Shown: piece by piece, positions 1 to 7,720 of the stretch
Numbering within the stretch: position 1 is the stretch's first letter
How the letters are laid out: each line of letters begins with the position of its first letter
Origin: Pseudomonadota bacterium
GTDB taxonomy: Bacteria; Pseudomonadota; Gammaproteobacteria; Burkholderiales; Methylophilaceae
Reading direction: 5' to 3'
NCBI GenBank assembly: GCA_020053735.1
Contig: JAGVMP010000002.1
Coordinates: 1-57,408, forward strand
Length of the DNA stretch: 57,408 nt
Translations under genes and position numbers: made by a program
The notes under the pieces: generated by a model
What the model saw: only the letters and a program-made list of their open reading frames with translations
Databases searched by the model: none
What the model was told of the DNA's origin: nothing

Positions 1-1041
1 ATGACTGCCAGACCTTGTAGCTTGATATTCAAATATCACTACAGGCTTATTTGCCTTAGCAGCACTGCAATACAACCATGCGTATGAATTTGATTGAGGT
101 GAACGATTTGTTTCTTTAAGAACCTGAAAAGTGGTTTCATCTGCGTGAACAATATCTTGATTGCGTAATTCAGATTTCAGTACTGCATACAATGGTTGCA
201 ATTTATCTACACAGCCAATCATCAAGTTCGCTAAGGTAGTGCGATTAAATGGCATTCCAGCATGATTAAATATAGTTTCTTGGCGATAGTACGGCAGACC
301 AAATTGGTATCGTTTTACTGCAACATCTGCTAAAAATTCTGGGCTGCTGTAACTGCTGCCGGGTATCAATGATTTTGGCCCCTCAGCAACTGTAAATTTG
401 TCGCAATTGCGGCAAACATATTTCTGTCTTACGTGCTGAATCACTTTGTATTGTGCTGGAATTACAGTTAGTCGCTCGGATATTTCTTCACCAAATTCAT
501 GCAACTTTCCTGCACAGCATTCGCAGATTTGTTTTTCTAGAGGTAATTTGTATTCAACTCTTTCTCGTGAAATGTTTTTGGGCAAAGGTTTGCGCCCAGC
601 ATTGCTTGAGACTAGTTTTAGTTTTTTATTTTGATGAGTTAAGCCTGCCATAGATACGTGTGTTACAGCTGGGGTATCTCCCACTTCGATTGGAGGTGAA
701 GTGAACTGCTCTGAGCTTGCGCCAAACTCTTTGTGTTTAAATAGTGCTACCTGACTTTTGAGATACTCATTTTCTTGTTCAAGAGTTTTAGACTTGTCTA
801 CCAATACAACAAAATTTTTATGTAACCTTAAGAAAGTTTGGGCACTATAAATTTCATTATGTGTTTCCATATTCAAATGGCTATATGAAGAGAATCCTTC
901 ATCGTGCCAATTCACTATTATCTGGTTATTTTTTTCATCTTTTTCAACACGCACTTCCCCATGAAATTTTGGATTAAAGAGCTTATCCAACATTTCAGCC
1001 TCTTCATCGCTCATTTCGGGCAAAAGGGATTGAACAGGCAT
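1..1041 (-). CDS. tnpC: IS66 family transposase TnpC, partial (C-terminus off the left edge)
   Basis: This is the DDE transposase of the IS66 element. The reading frame is open from the ATG at 1041 to the window edge, about 347 codons. It starts MPVQSLLPEMSDEEAE and has a leucine-rich N-terminal helix, a zinc-binding-like segment with CECC and CRNC cysteines (about residues 170-220), then the start of the catalytic domain, including an HADET motif and, at the edge, YQATRSGSH. These are standard IS66 features. The start is 15 bases downstream of the antitoxin stop at 1057, whereas in ordinary IS66 elements tnpC directly follows tnpB. The remaining catalytic residues cannot be checked. Confidence 0.92.
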   Translation of the reverse strand, partial: MPVQSLLPEMSDEEAEMLDKLFNPKFHGEVRVEKDEKNNQIIVNWHDEGFSSYSHLNMETHNEIYSAQTFLRLHKNFVVLVDKSKTLEQENEYLKSQVALFKHKEFGASSEQFTSPPIEVGDTPAVTHVSMAGLTHQNKKLKLVSSNAGRKPLPKNISRERVEYKLPLEKQICECCAGKLHEFGEEISERLTVIPAQYKVIQHVRQKYVCRNCDKFTVAEGPKSLIPGSSYSSPEFLADVAVKRYQFGLPYYRQETIFNHAGMPFNRTTLANLMIGCVDKLQPLYAVLKSELRNQDIVHADETTFQVLKETNRSPQSNSYAWLYCSAAKANKPVVIFEYQATRSGSH

Positions 1042-1056
1042 CTATTAAAATCTGCC

Positions 1057-1380
1057 CTAGATTAATACTTCCAGACCCTTGCGGTCTAGGAGATTGAGTA
1101 ATTTGAGTGAAGGGCCGCTAGGGTGCTTGTCACCCACTTCCCATTTGCGTACAGTTGAAGGACTGGTATTGAGGACAATAGCAAATGCAGACTGACTAAG
1201 TTTATAGCGGTCTCTCAATGCACGAATTTTCGCCTGGTCATAGTCAGGAATAGGTTGCAGGCACATGGCTTCATACTGCTGCATTCTATTTTTGTTAATA
1301 AAATCTAGTTCAAGTAAATCCTGTGCTGTCTCATGGACAGCCTCTAATATTGAGCTTTTAGCAATACGTTTAGTGGTCAT
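1057..1380 (-). CDS. XRE-family antitoxin (HigA/NadS type) carried in IS66
   Basis: This 107-residue protein has a C-terminal helix-turn-helix of the XRE class (LSQSAFAIVLNTSPSTVRKW). Antitoxins of this kind neutralise a RelE/HigB-fold toxin and repress their own operon. An upstream in-frame ATG exists at 1416, but the ATG at 1380 fits better: it overlaps the toxin stop (1370-1372) by 11 bases, which suggests translational coupling. The toxin-first order is typical of HigBA. The gene lies between tnpB and tnpC of the IS66 element, so it is a passenger. Confidence 0.85.
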   Translation of the reverse strand: MTTKRIAKSSILEAVHETAQDLLELDFINKNRMQQYEAMCLQPIPDYDQAKIRALRDRYKLSQSAFAIVLNTSPSTVRKWEVGDKHPSGPSLKLLNLLDRKGLEVLI

Positions 1381-1747
1381 AATATATCTCCAACAATTTC
1401 CCTTGGGCAACGGCATAAGTTAGCGCGTCATCATTTAAAGCTAGTAAATCTGTTGCGATTTCTTTTAAAGCGTCTAGTTCATTATCGGTAATGTTAGCAC
1501 GTACATTTTTCTCAAATCCGTACAGGAAAAACCAATGATTACCAAAGTTCGTGGCAACAATCGTTCTTGCACCACCTCGTTTACCGCGCCCAGCAACAGC
1601 AACTCGTTTCTTGACTATACTACCGCCCAAGTGTGCATCTACCAAACCATGTATCATTTCTGAAATGGCATTGCAAAGAGACTGATCAGTTAAATCAGTT
1701 TTGCTCATCCAGCGATGAAAGTGTTTTGTTTTGAATACCCGATGCAT
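1370..1747 (-). CDS. RelE/HigB-family toxin (PF06296 type) carried in IS66
   Basis: The protein is 125 residues from the ATG at 1747; an in-frame ATG at 1774 would add nine residues, and neither has a clear ribosome binding site. The segment KRVAVAGRGKRGGARTIVAT followed by FFLYGFEKNVRANITDNE matches the RelE/DUF1044 toxin family, whose members cut mRNA at the ribosome. Family membership is read from these motifs; nuclease activity is inferred. It is paired with the overlapping XRE antitoxin downstream and follows tnpB, which ends at 1781. Confidence 0.85.
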   Translation of the reverse strand: MHRVFKTKHFHRWMSKTDLTDQSLCNAISEMIHGLVDAHLGGSIVKKRVAVAGRGKRGGARTIVATNFGNHWFFLYGFEKNVRANITDNELDALKEIATDLLALNDDALTYAVAQGKLLEIYYDH

Positions 1748-1780
1748 TGTTTGAATGATGCCACTTGGTGGCATAGATTG

Positions 1781-2131
1781 TCAAGCAACAATTTTAGCTA
1801 AGAATGGGCGGTGCGCTTGTTTTTGTTCAATGGTTAAACCTTGCAGCAACCAAGCAAGTTGAGGACGGGTAATACAGATGGATTCATTGTTAGTGGATGG
1901 CCATTTGAACCTGCCTTTTTCGAGGCGTTTGTAAAACAACCAAAAGCCATTCTGATCCCAATAGAGTATTTTGAGACGATTGTGATGCTTGTTGCAGAAT
2001 ACGAACAGATGCCTCGCCAGAGGATCCTGCTTAATGACGAATTGGGCGATACCAGCTAGACCATCAATTGACTTACGCATATCAGTAGCGCCAGGTGCTA
2101 GCCAAACTTGCTGAGCAACAATATCAAACAT
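1781..2131 (-). CDS. tnpB: IS66 accessory protein TnpB
   Basis: A 116-residue IS66 Orf2-like protein. The segments [14 protein letters not shown] near the N-terminus and [19 protein letters not shown] in the middle are family hallmarks. TnpB is needed for IS66 transposition, although its biochemical role is unclear. It starts three bases after the tnpA stop at 2134, so the two are probably translated together. The length is normal and the gene looks intact. Confidence 0.95.
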   Translation of the reverse strand: MFDIVAQQVWLAPGATDMRKSIDGLAGIAQFVIKQDPLARHLFVFCNKHHNRLKILYWDQNGFWLFYKRLEKGRFKWPSTNNESICITRPQLAWLLQGLTIEQKQAHRPFLAKIVA

Positions 2132-2133
2132 GG

Positions 2134-2526
2134 TTATTCAGCTAAAACAGCAAGTACATTTTTTAATGTCCTTGGATGAAATCCAATAGCTAACGATATT
2201 TGATAGTCATTTTTGACAATCAGAGTGACTCCAGAAAAGCCAGCGTTTGGTAATGGCAGCGTTTCACCTTCTACCTCTTTTGCAGAGCCTATTTGCTCAG
2301 ATATGACTACTGGAATCAGTGGTACTGCATTATGTGGAGAGGTGAAAACTGGAACCTCTGGTTCACTAAATTTCCGTGACTCTTTGACGTGCTTCAACTT
2401 CCAGTTTGAAAATGACTTGAGATTTAATTTATGACTGCGACAGTACTCAGTCTGAGTGACACCACTTTTTTGCCAAGCATCAACGTGATCAAGCCACCAC
2501 TTAGTATTTCTTATTTTTAACCGCAT
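2134..2526 (-). CDS. tnpA: IS66 accessory protein TnpA
   Basis: A 130-residue IS66 Orf1-like protein. Its N-terminal part is a helix-turn-helix-like region ([20 protein letters not shown] followed by NWK) typical of TnpA, and the C-terminal half is a short strand-rich tail. It is the first gene of the element, beginning about 60-80 bases inside the terminal repeat. It appears intact, so the visible half of this IS could be functional. Confidence 0.92.
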   Translation of the reverse strand: MRLKIRNTKWWLDHVDAWQKSGVTQTEYCRSHKLNLKSFSNWKLKHVKESRKFSEPEVPVFTSPHNAVPLIPVVISEQIGSAKEVEGETLPLPNAGFSGVTLIVKNDYQISLAIGFHPRTLKNVLAVLAE

Positions 2527-2587
2527 ATAACCACCTACTAAATTTCATCTGAGGCAGTATTAACTAAATTTATGTTGATTGTAATGT

Positions 2588-2607
2588 GTGGGGAAATTGG
2601 CGCTTAC
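2588..2607 (-). repeat. IS66 terminal inverted repeat
   Basis: Read on the minus strand this begins GTAAGCGCC, the conserved outer end of IS66-family elements. The partner end lies beyond the left edge of the window. Confidence 0.8.
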
Positions 2608-2714
2608 TTTTTAACCCTGCCAATATCGATCCCAATAACGACCTTTAGTGGTAATTCTTGAGGATTTTTGTCTTTTCTGCTTTCACATTTTTAAACTTCT
2701 TAGGAGAAATCTGT

Positions 2715-2852
2715 ATGTGTATTCCCAACCAAAATTATCTACTAGATATTCTTGATACTGTGCTGACATGGGATTTGTCAGATGAGGTGCTAGTAGATGT
2801 CATTTGTGACCAATTAAAGCTAAAGGAAGGTATAAGTCCAGATGAAAGCTAA
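2715..2852 (+). CDS. small acidic protein of unknown function
   Basis: A 45-residue ORF beginning MCIPNQNYLLDILDTVL. The ATG at 2715 has a good ribosome binding site (AGGAGA, 2702-2707) seven bases upstream, which is why I choose it over the in-frame ATG at 2658. The product is acidic (DLSDEVLVDVICDQ), with one predicted amphipathic helix and no membrane segment. I do not recognise a family. It sits just outside the IS66 end, inside the island, and could be a small regulator or a decayed gene. Confidence 0.5.
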   Translation: MCIPNQNYLLDILDTVLTWDLSDEVLVDVICDQLKLKEGISPDES

Positions 2853-2950
2853 TAACAATCGTACGGTTAAATTCCCGGTAGTTATTTAATTCAATTACAA
2901 TTAACGCAAGTATGTAAGAAGTTTTAGATCAGCCGTTTGTATAACCCATA

Positions 2951-3040
2951 GCACCTGAGGCCGTTGGGGCGCTTCCCTTTAACACCCGACAGGGCTCTAT
3001 GAAAGGAAGAGAGTGGGTTCAATCCCCACCAGGTGCGCCA
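2951..3040 (+). ncRNA. tRNA-like sequence without an anticodon arm
   Basis: The 90-nt segment ends in CCA. A perfect 7-bp acceptor stem forms between GCACCTG (2951-2957) and CAGGTGC (3030-3036), followed by G and CCA. A perfect 5-bp T arm (GTGGG/CCCAC around TTCAATC) lies at 3013-3029. A 3-bp D-like arm (GCC/GGC, 2960-2970) is possible. At the anticodon position CTTCC (2972-2976) pairs with GGAAG (3005-3009), but the closed loop is 28 nt and holds a further CCC/GGG hairpin. I searched and found no 7-nt anticodon loop. It could be a tRNA mimic, a decayed serine-type tRNA (discriminator G, class II length) or an attachment-site relic. Confidence 0.5.
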
Positions 3041-3047
3041 GATAATT

Positions 3048-3872
3048 ATGATTGCAACTAAAGCAAAGAAATCATTCAAGAAACGTTTTGGACAGGCCAA
3101 TCACCTACTCATTACTGCATTGGTTGGACTTAATGCAATCGAGACAGGTCTAGTCACAAAGAAACCTGACGGGTTCAATACCTCTTGGAATCCAAGGGCT
3201 CCCGCACGCTCTGCAGAACGAGCTAGGATATTTACACTCAAGTCGTTTCTTGGATGGGCAGTAGAATCCTTAGAGATGTATCTCACCGAGCTGAACCGAA
3301 AGCCTAAAGAGCTGGAATCTGAAGAACTTGCGTCTATATACTCTAAGGCAGGTCAATCAATATATAAGAAAACCATTTGGGTCGGAGAGCACGCAAAGGT
3401 CGATCCTGTGCTAATAGCATTGATGGAAGTGCTAATTACATGGAGAAACTACACATTTCATTATGACATCGACAACACGATTCGTAGCGAAAGCGTTGTG
3501 CTTCTGAGGAATTCAGCAGATAGGCTTCGTGAAGAATTCTGCGGGCTCGAAATCGACCAACTTCAGGAAACTTGGAAAAATCAGGATGATTTTACCTTCA
3601 AAGAAACGGCATCTCTTATAAATGCAACGCATAAGTATGTTTCCGCAGTTGATGCTTTCGCTATAACTCAGATTAACAAAACAAAGTATATGACTGACGC
3701 TCTTGAGCTCCATTTTCGTTCCAACAAAAAAGCAATTCAAAAATTACGATCACTACCTCATGAGAAGAAGATTCGTTTCATCAAAAGTATCACTACAGAC
3801 TTAGTGGGCGTAGATGTTTTCAAAGAAGGTGAAGCAGAGCAATTGCTAGAATCTGTATATGGCATCTTTTAA
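3048..3872 (+). CDS. putative HEPN-like protein of the island
   Basis: The ORF gives 274 residues from the ATG at 3048; a GTG at 3033 lies inside the preceding tRNA-like sequence. It is mostly alpha-helical with no membrane segment or signal peptide. Around residues 130-140 it has WRNYTFHYD, which fits the RNxxxH (Rx4H) signature of HEPN-fold RNases seen in abortive infection proteins and toxins. The rest is not a family I recognise, so HEPN is an inference from one motif and helical content. The gene begins eight bases after the CCA of the tRNA-like element. No partner gene is evident downstream. Confidence 0.5.
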   Translation: MIATKAKKSFKKRFGQANHLLITALVGLNAIETGLVTKKPDGFNTSWNPRAPARSAERARIFTLKSFLGWAVESLEMYLTELNRKPKELESEELASIYSKAGQSIYKKTIWVGEHAKVDPVLIALMEVLITWRNYTFHYDIDNTIRSESVVLLRNSADRLREEFCGLEIDQLQETWKNQDDFTFKETASLINATHKYVSAVDAFAITQINKTKYMTDALELHFRSNKKAIQKLRSLPHEKKIRFIKSITTDLVGVDVFKEGEAEQLLESVYGIF

Positions 3873-4222
3873 TAAAATGTTTCGAAAAAACTTGATGCAA
3901 TGCTCTTAAAAACTTTGGTGATTCAGCTTAAGTTGTTATTAGTCAAAATGGCTAATTAATCAAGAATTAACGTTTTACATCCCGCTATAAATTGCCGCCA
4001 CGCCGCAACGTTTTGCCGAAACCCTTATCTGGCATACAAACCCGCGTTGCGTTTTCTGTTGCGTTTCACTTCTGTCAAAGCTCACCTATCCGCAACAAAT
4101 TTCTGCCGCCACCAAAGCGCAACGCCGAATGCCATACCCAGCTTAGAAAGTGGCGTGTTGCCGATTTTTTCGGCTGAGGTGACGCCATTTGACCTGTTTA
4201 AAATCGGCCAAAAATCCAATAC
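3873..4222. other. non-coding stretch between the HEPN-like gene and the promoter
   Basis: No convincing gene is visible. A 61-codon open frame at 3992-4177 lacks a ribosome binding site and is rich in Pro and Arg, so I take it as chance. The stretch is locally GC-rich (around 3990-4180) within an AT-rich neighbourhood and holds CCGCCAC/GCAACGCC-like repeats that may be vestiges of another element. Confidence 0.4.
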
Positions 4223-4251
4223 TTGACTTGCTGAATCACAAAGTATATTCT
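4223..4251 (+). promoter_or_regulatory. sigma-70-like promoter upstream of the DUF3631 gene
   Basis: TTGACT (4223-4228) and TATTCT (4246-4251) are separated by 17 bases. The ATG of the next gene is about 190 bases downstream, leaving a long AT-rich leader that could hold regulatory sites. Confidence 0.45.
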
Positions 4252-4444
4252 GCGCACATATATATAATATTTATATATAAATCAATTACTTATAATAATT
4301 TATATCAAGCACAAGGAGCCTTAACTACGATAAAAATATTCAACTAAGCATTTATACCCTTATGTCTACTGACATAAAACTATGACGATTAAACGCTACC
4401 ACGACGGTGCCTATTACTAATATAACAATAAAGGTACTTAAATC

Positions 4445-5821
4445 ATGGAAAATCAAATTTCAACATCTAAGTTGGTCGCGCCAAGCGTCGTTTCCGAAGA
4501 AAGCGACGTCCCTAGTGCCGATACAAATCTAACATCAAGCATTAAAGCCCTACACCCTTACCAAAATCAGAAGTCCAGTGTTAAAAAGGCTCCACCCTCC
4601 AAGCATAAAATCTTAAGTAAAGAAGCACAGAACTTACCGTTTGACGTTTACGATGCCTACGATAAGCCAGTTATTCTGAGTGAATTATTAGATGAGGTAT
4701 CAAGAACCATCCGCATATTTGTCATAGTGGAGAAAGTACACGCAGATGCCGCAGCCCTGTGGATACTTCATACCTATGTGGTCGGCTATTTTGATACGTC
4801 ACCCATCTTCATTATCAATGCACCTGAACGTGCTTGCGCCAAAACTTTATTCCAAACTGTTTTAGCATATCTTGCAGCTCGCGCATTGATGGCGTCAAAC
4901 GCTACCGCCTCATCACTATTTCGTTCTATTGATTTATGGCAACCGACAATCTTCTTTGATGAAGCCGACACCTTCTTTAAAGACAACAACGATTTACTTG
5001 GTATGGTCAATGCAGGTTACAAGGCCAGTGGTTTTGTGCTGAGAAGTGAAGCCGTTGATGATTCATTTGTGCCTCGCAAATTCCCAGTATTTGGTGCCAA
5101 GTCGATTGCTGGTATTGCTTTGGAAAGGCATTTACCGGATTCCACCATGAGTCGCGGCATTGTCATTAATATGCGCCGCAAGTTACCAGATGAAACGGTG
5201 ACGCGTTTGCGGTATGCAGAACCCGGATTGTTTGCAAGGCTATGTGCCAAACTGGAACGTGCTGCGGATGATTATGCGGAAGCTATTCAACAGGTACGCC
5301 CACATTTACCGGATGCATTAAGTGACCGTGCTCAGGACAATTGGGAGCCTTTACTGGCGATTGCAGAAGTTGCAGGTGACGGCTGGCTTGAACGCGCTAC
5401 CCAAGCAGCATTGATACTCTCAAACCAATCCAACGAAAAAGTCAGTACGGGCAATGAATTACTGTCTGACATTCAATCCATCTTCGATGAAAGAGCTCAT
5501 GGCAAGAAAAATTGGGACAAAATTAGTTCATCAGAATTAATTACCGAACTGGAACATATTCCGGAAAGCCCTTGGGCGACTTACAACCAAGGACGCCCTA
5601 TTGCGCCTAGGCAACTGGCCAGTCAACTTGCTGTGTATGGCATCAAGTCGAAGACTGTACGTCTTGGTCCCCACGATACACCGAAGGGCTACGAGCTTAG
5701 TCAGTTTGAAGATGCTTTTGCACGCTATCTCAATGCTGCTGATGCATCTGTTCCTGAAGCTGTTCAATACGAAGATACATCTTTAGACACGCCTACCCCT
5801 TCAGATGCGAGGCTTTATTAA
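4445..5821 (+). CDS. DUF3631-domain P-loop ATPase of the mobile element
   Basis: A 458-residue protein. After a low-complexity N-terminus (about 60 residues), residues 75-330 match the DUF3631 ATPase family, commonly found in phage and island primase-helicase proteins. A Walker-A-like APERACAKT sits near residue 130 (degenerate: alanine replaces the usual glycine before KT), and a Walker-B-like IFFDEADTFF near residue 165. The C-terminus resembles the winged-helix end of the family. No primase domain is fused here. It precedes the integrase by about 60 bases and probably serves replication or maintenance of the element. Confidence 0.8.
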   Translation: MENQISTSKLVAPSVVSEESDVPSADTNLTSSIKALHPYQNQKSSVKKAPPSKHKILSKEAQNLPFDVYDAYDKPVILSELLDEVSRTIRIFVIVEKVHADAAALWILHTYVVGYFDTSPIFIINAPERACAKTLFQTVLAYLAARALMASNATASSLFRSIDLWQPTIFFDEADTFFKDNNDLLGMVNAGYKASGFVLRSEAVDDSFVPRKFPVFGAKSIAGIALERHLPDSTMSRGIVINMRRKLPDETVTRLRYAEPGLFARLCAKLERAADDYAEAIQQVRPHLPDALSDRAQDNWEPLLAIAEVAGDGWLERATQAALILSNQSNEKVSTGNELLSDIQSIFDERAHGKKNWDKISSSELITELEHIPESPWATYNQGRPIAPRQLASQLAVYGIKSKTVRLGPHDTPKGYELSQFEDAFARYLNAADASVPEAVQYEDTSLDTPTPSDARLY

Positions 5822-5878
5822 TCATGTTTACACAGTCTTTATTTCTTACTTTTATTTTATCTATTGGAGGTGCTTAGT

Positions 5879-7084
5879 ATGGCAATTATTAAACTCACGC
5901 CGAGTAATCTGACTAGCTTAAAATGTCCTGCTGGCAAACATCGTATTGAATACTGTGACTTGGATGCCAGTGGCCTATATTTGCTTGTGAGTGAAACGGA
6001 TCAGCGTACGTTCTATTGGCGTACTAAAGTTGATGGAAAAACCAAACATTGCAAGATTGGGCGCATTTCAGAAATTACTTTGGCTGATGCACGGGCTGAG
6101 GTAAGACGTCTGAAGGAGCAGCATGCATCTGCTGCAAAACAAGGCAATTTATCGTCTGATGTATTGCGGATTGAAGCGATGACACTGAATGACCTATGGG
6201 ACGAATATTACCCGTTTGCTCAATCTACAGTGCCCAGATCGGTTAAGCGGCTAGAGCAATTATGGCGTCTGAAAATCAAGCCCTGTTTTGGGTATATGCG
6301 CTTACGCGATATTCATGTTCGGCAGCTTCAGACTTTCTTAATGGATTTACGCAGACAAGGTTTATCTGCTGCAACGGCAGATTATCATGGCGCTTTGCTA
6401 CGTAGGATGGGCAATATGGCGGTACGATGGGGCTATTTGGACGTCAACTTTGCAAAAGGGCTTCAGCTCTATCATGAGTTTAATGGTGTTGAAAATATCC
6501 CTACAGATGAACAACTGAAAACCTTGCTAGAAGTGTTACATACTGATAGCAATCGTCCAATTTGTCAGCTGGCTTTATTTTTACTTTCGACAGGTTTGCG
6601 CCTTTCAGCTGTACTGGGTGCGCGTTGGTCTGATATCAATTTCACTAATAAGCAAATGCTTCTTCCCGCCGCAACTGCTAAGTCAAAACGTCAAAGTTAT
6701 ATTCCACTTTCAGAAAGTGCATTGGAAGTATTAAAGCAGATTGATCGAAAAGAATCTGATGTTTATGTGTTTACAAATCATAAGACTGGTAAGAAATTTG
6801 TCAATATTTTTAAACCATGGAATCGCATTCGTATCAAGGCTGGAGTGCCTTTCCTTCGATGTCATGATCTGCGCCATTGCTTTGGAACGTATTGTCTTAG
6901 AGGCGGACAAGACCTAATAGTAATAGCAAAACTGATGTCACATGCAGATATTCGTACTACTCAACGCTACCTGCATGCGTCTGAAAAATCCCTATTTGCA
7001 GCAACCAATTCTGTTTCTGACAAAATTTCAGAGGTGATGCGGATGAAGCCGAAGGAGGTGCCCACAGTCGTAGCAGTGGTTTAA
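5879..7084 (+). CDS. tyrosine site-specific integrase
   Basis: A 401-residue phage/island integrase with an N-terminal arm-binding DUF4102-like domain (CDLDASGLYLLVSETDQRTF, with residues YWR next), a central SAM-like core-binding domain and a C-terminal catalytic domain. Catalytic residues are visible: R in STGLRLSAVLGARW, HDLRH, H in MSHADIRTTQ, and the nucleophile Y in TQRYLHA. The ATG at 5879 has a perfect GGAGG (5866-5870) eight bases upstream; an in-frame TTG at 5864 overlaps that site. It ends 380 bases before a tRNA-Phe attachment scar, the expected target, and appears intact. Confidence 0.95.
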   Translation: MAIIKLTPSNLTSLKCPAGKHRIEYCDLDASGLYLLVSETDQRTFYWRTKVDGKTKHCKIGRISEITLADARAEVRRLKEQHASAAKQGNLSSDVLRIEAMTLNDLWDEYYPFAQSTVPRSVKRLEQLWRLKIKPCFGYMRLRDIHVRQLQTFLMDLRRQGLSAATADYHGALLRRMGNMAVRWGYLDVNFAKGLQLYHEFNGVENIPTDEQLKTLLEVLHTDSNRPICQLALFLLSTGLRLSAVLGARWSDINFTNKQMLLPAATAKSKRQSYIPLSESALEVLKQIDRKESDVYVFTNHKTGKKFVNIFKPWNRIRIKAGVPFLRCHDLRHCFGTYCLRGGQDLIVIAKLMSHADIRTTQRYLHASEKSLFAATNSVSDKISEVMRMKPKEVPTVVAVV

Positions 7085-7462
7085 GGAAAGTTTGGTCGCT
7101 GGGTGGCCTGGTGAGCGGTGCAAACCGTTTCATTTTGGCTACTCGGTGTGCCATACGCTTGCAAACATGGGGCGAGTTAGGCGGAGGTATCAGCGCAAAC
7201 TAATCTTCAGTCATTATCTCGCATTCACGTTAATACAATTTTTAATGAGGGTTTCGAAGTTCTATTACGTTCGACAGTTCTGCATACTTCATCCAAAGTA
7301 AACCTGTTAGTTTTCTTGCAGTTACGGAATCTAAAGCCCAAGCTCAACCAAGGTTATGGTTCGACATACAAGTTCGATTTTGCGAAAAGCTCAGAGTGGC
7401 AACTTGAAAAACTTGTTACGTTTTTTGTACTTACGTAGCAACTGCTTAGGATGTTTAGTTGT
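7085..7462. other. non-coding end of island A
   Basis: No gene is supported here. A 69-codon open frame (7092-7301) has no ribosome binding site and no recognisable composition. The segment separates the integrase from the attachment scar and may contain the arm-type integrase sites. Confidence 0.4.
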
Positions 7463-7508
7463 ATTGAAAATCCGCGTGTCGCAGGTTCGATTCCCGCTCC
7501 GGCCACCA
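7463..7508 (+). repeat. tRNA-Phe 3' fragment, attachment-site copy 1
   Basis: The 46 bases run from the anticodon loop of tRNA-Phe (ATTGAAAATCC, anticodon GAA) to the CCA and are identical to 10677-10722. The 5' half of the tRNA is absent upstream. This is the usual footprint of integrase-mediated insertion into a tRNA 3' end. The intact tRNA-Phe should lie to the left of the window. Confidence 0.9.
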
Positions 7509-7516
7509 GTATTAAT

Positions 7517-7547
7517 AAGGCTTTAGCTTAATTGCTGAGCCCTTTTT
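7517..7547 (+). terminator. duplicated tRNA-Phe terminator, copy 1
   Basis: AAGGCTTTAGC and GCTGAGCCCTT form a hairpin around TTAATT, followed by a T run. It matches the copy after 10722 with a few substitutions, so the duplicated unit extends beyond the tRNA into its terminator. Confidence 0.75.
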
Positions 7548-7606
7548 TGTTATCTGTGACTAAATAGTGACGATTCAATCACATTATTTCGAGAGAGTTT
7601 ATCTAA

Positions 7607-7720
7607 TTTAGGCTCAAGGCAGACACTCAGCGCTACGGTTATACACTTACAATCAGACGGAAAATCGAAGTGACCAGCATATTGTCGGTTCTGGATAATG
7701 CAGTTAGTGCAGGTGTTTAG
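7607..7720 (+). pseudogene. possible remnant of an integrase C-terminus
   Basis: An open frame without a start codon encodes ADTQRYGYTL and ends after VLDNAVSAGV at a TAG at 7718. TQRY is the catalytic-tyrosine motif of tyrosine recombinases. Its place just inside attachment copy 1 is where a second integrase would be expected. The match is short and could be chance. Confidence 0.25.

Larger units (their letters stand above)
1..2607 (-). mobile_element. IS66-family element, right part, with toxin-antitoxin passenger
   Basis: The genes in transcription order are tnpA, tnpB, a toxin, an antitoxin and tnpC, all on the minus strand. The outer end is recognisable at 2588-2607, where the minus strand begins GTAAGCGCCAATTTCCCCAC, a typical IS66 terminus starting GTAAGCG. 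IS66 elements usually make 8-bp target duplications, so the adjacent 2608-2615 (tttttaac) is the predicted duplicate. The other end lies left of the window. The element sits inside the tRNA-Phe-associated island. Confidence 0.9.

Noticed and set aside
446-653. Two short plus-strand frames inside the IS66 transposase
   Set aside because: They are shadows of the well-supported minus-strand TnpC frame.
3992-4177. 61-codon frame in the gap before the DUF3631 gene
   Set aside because: No ribosome site, odd Pro/Arg composition and no recognisable family.
4383-4421. Very short ORF (MTIKRYHDGAYY) before the DUF3631 gene
   Set aside because: Twelve codons without a clear ribosome site; perhaps a relic, not enough to call a gene.
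7092-7301. 69-codon frame after the integrase
   Set aside because: No good start and no family; likely chance reading next to an attachment site.
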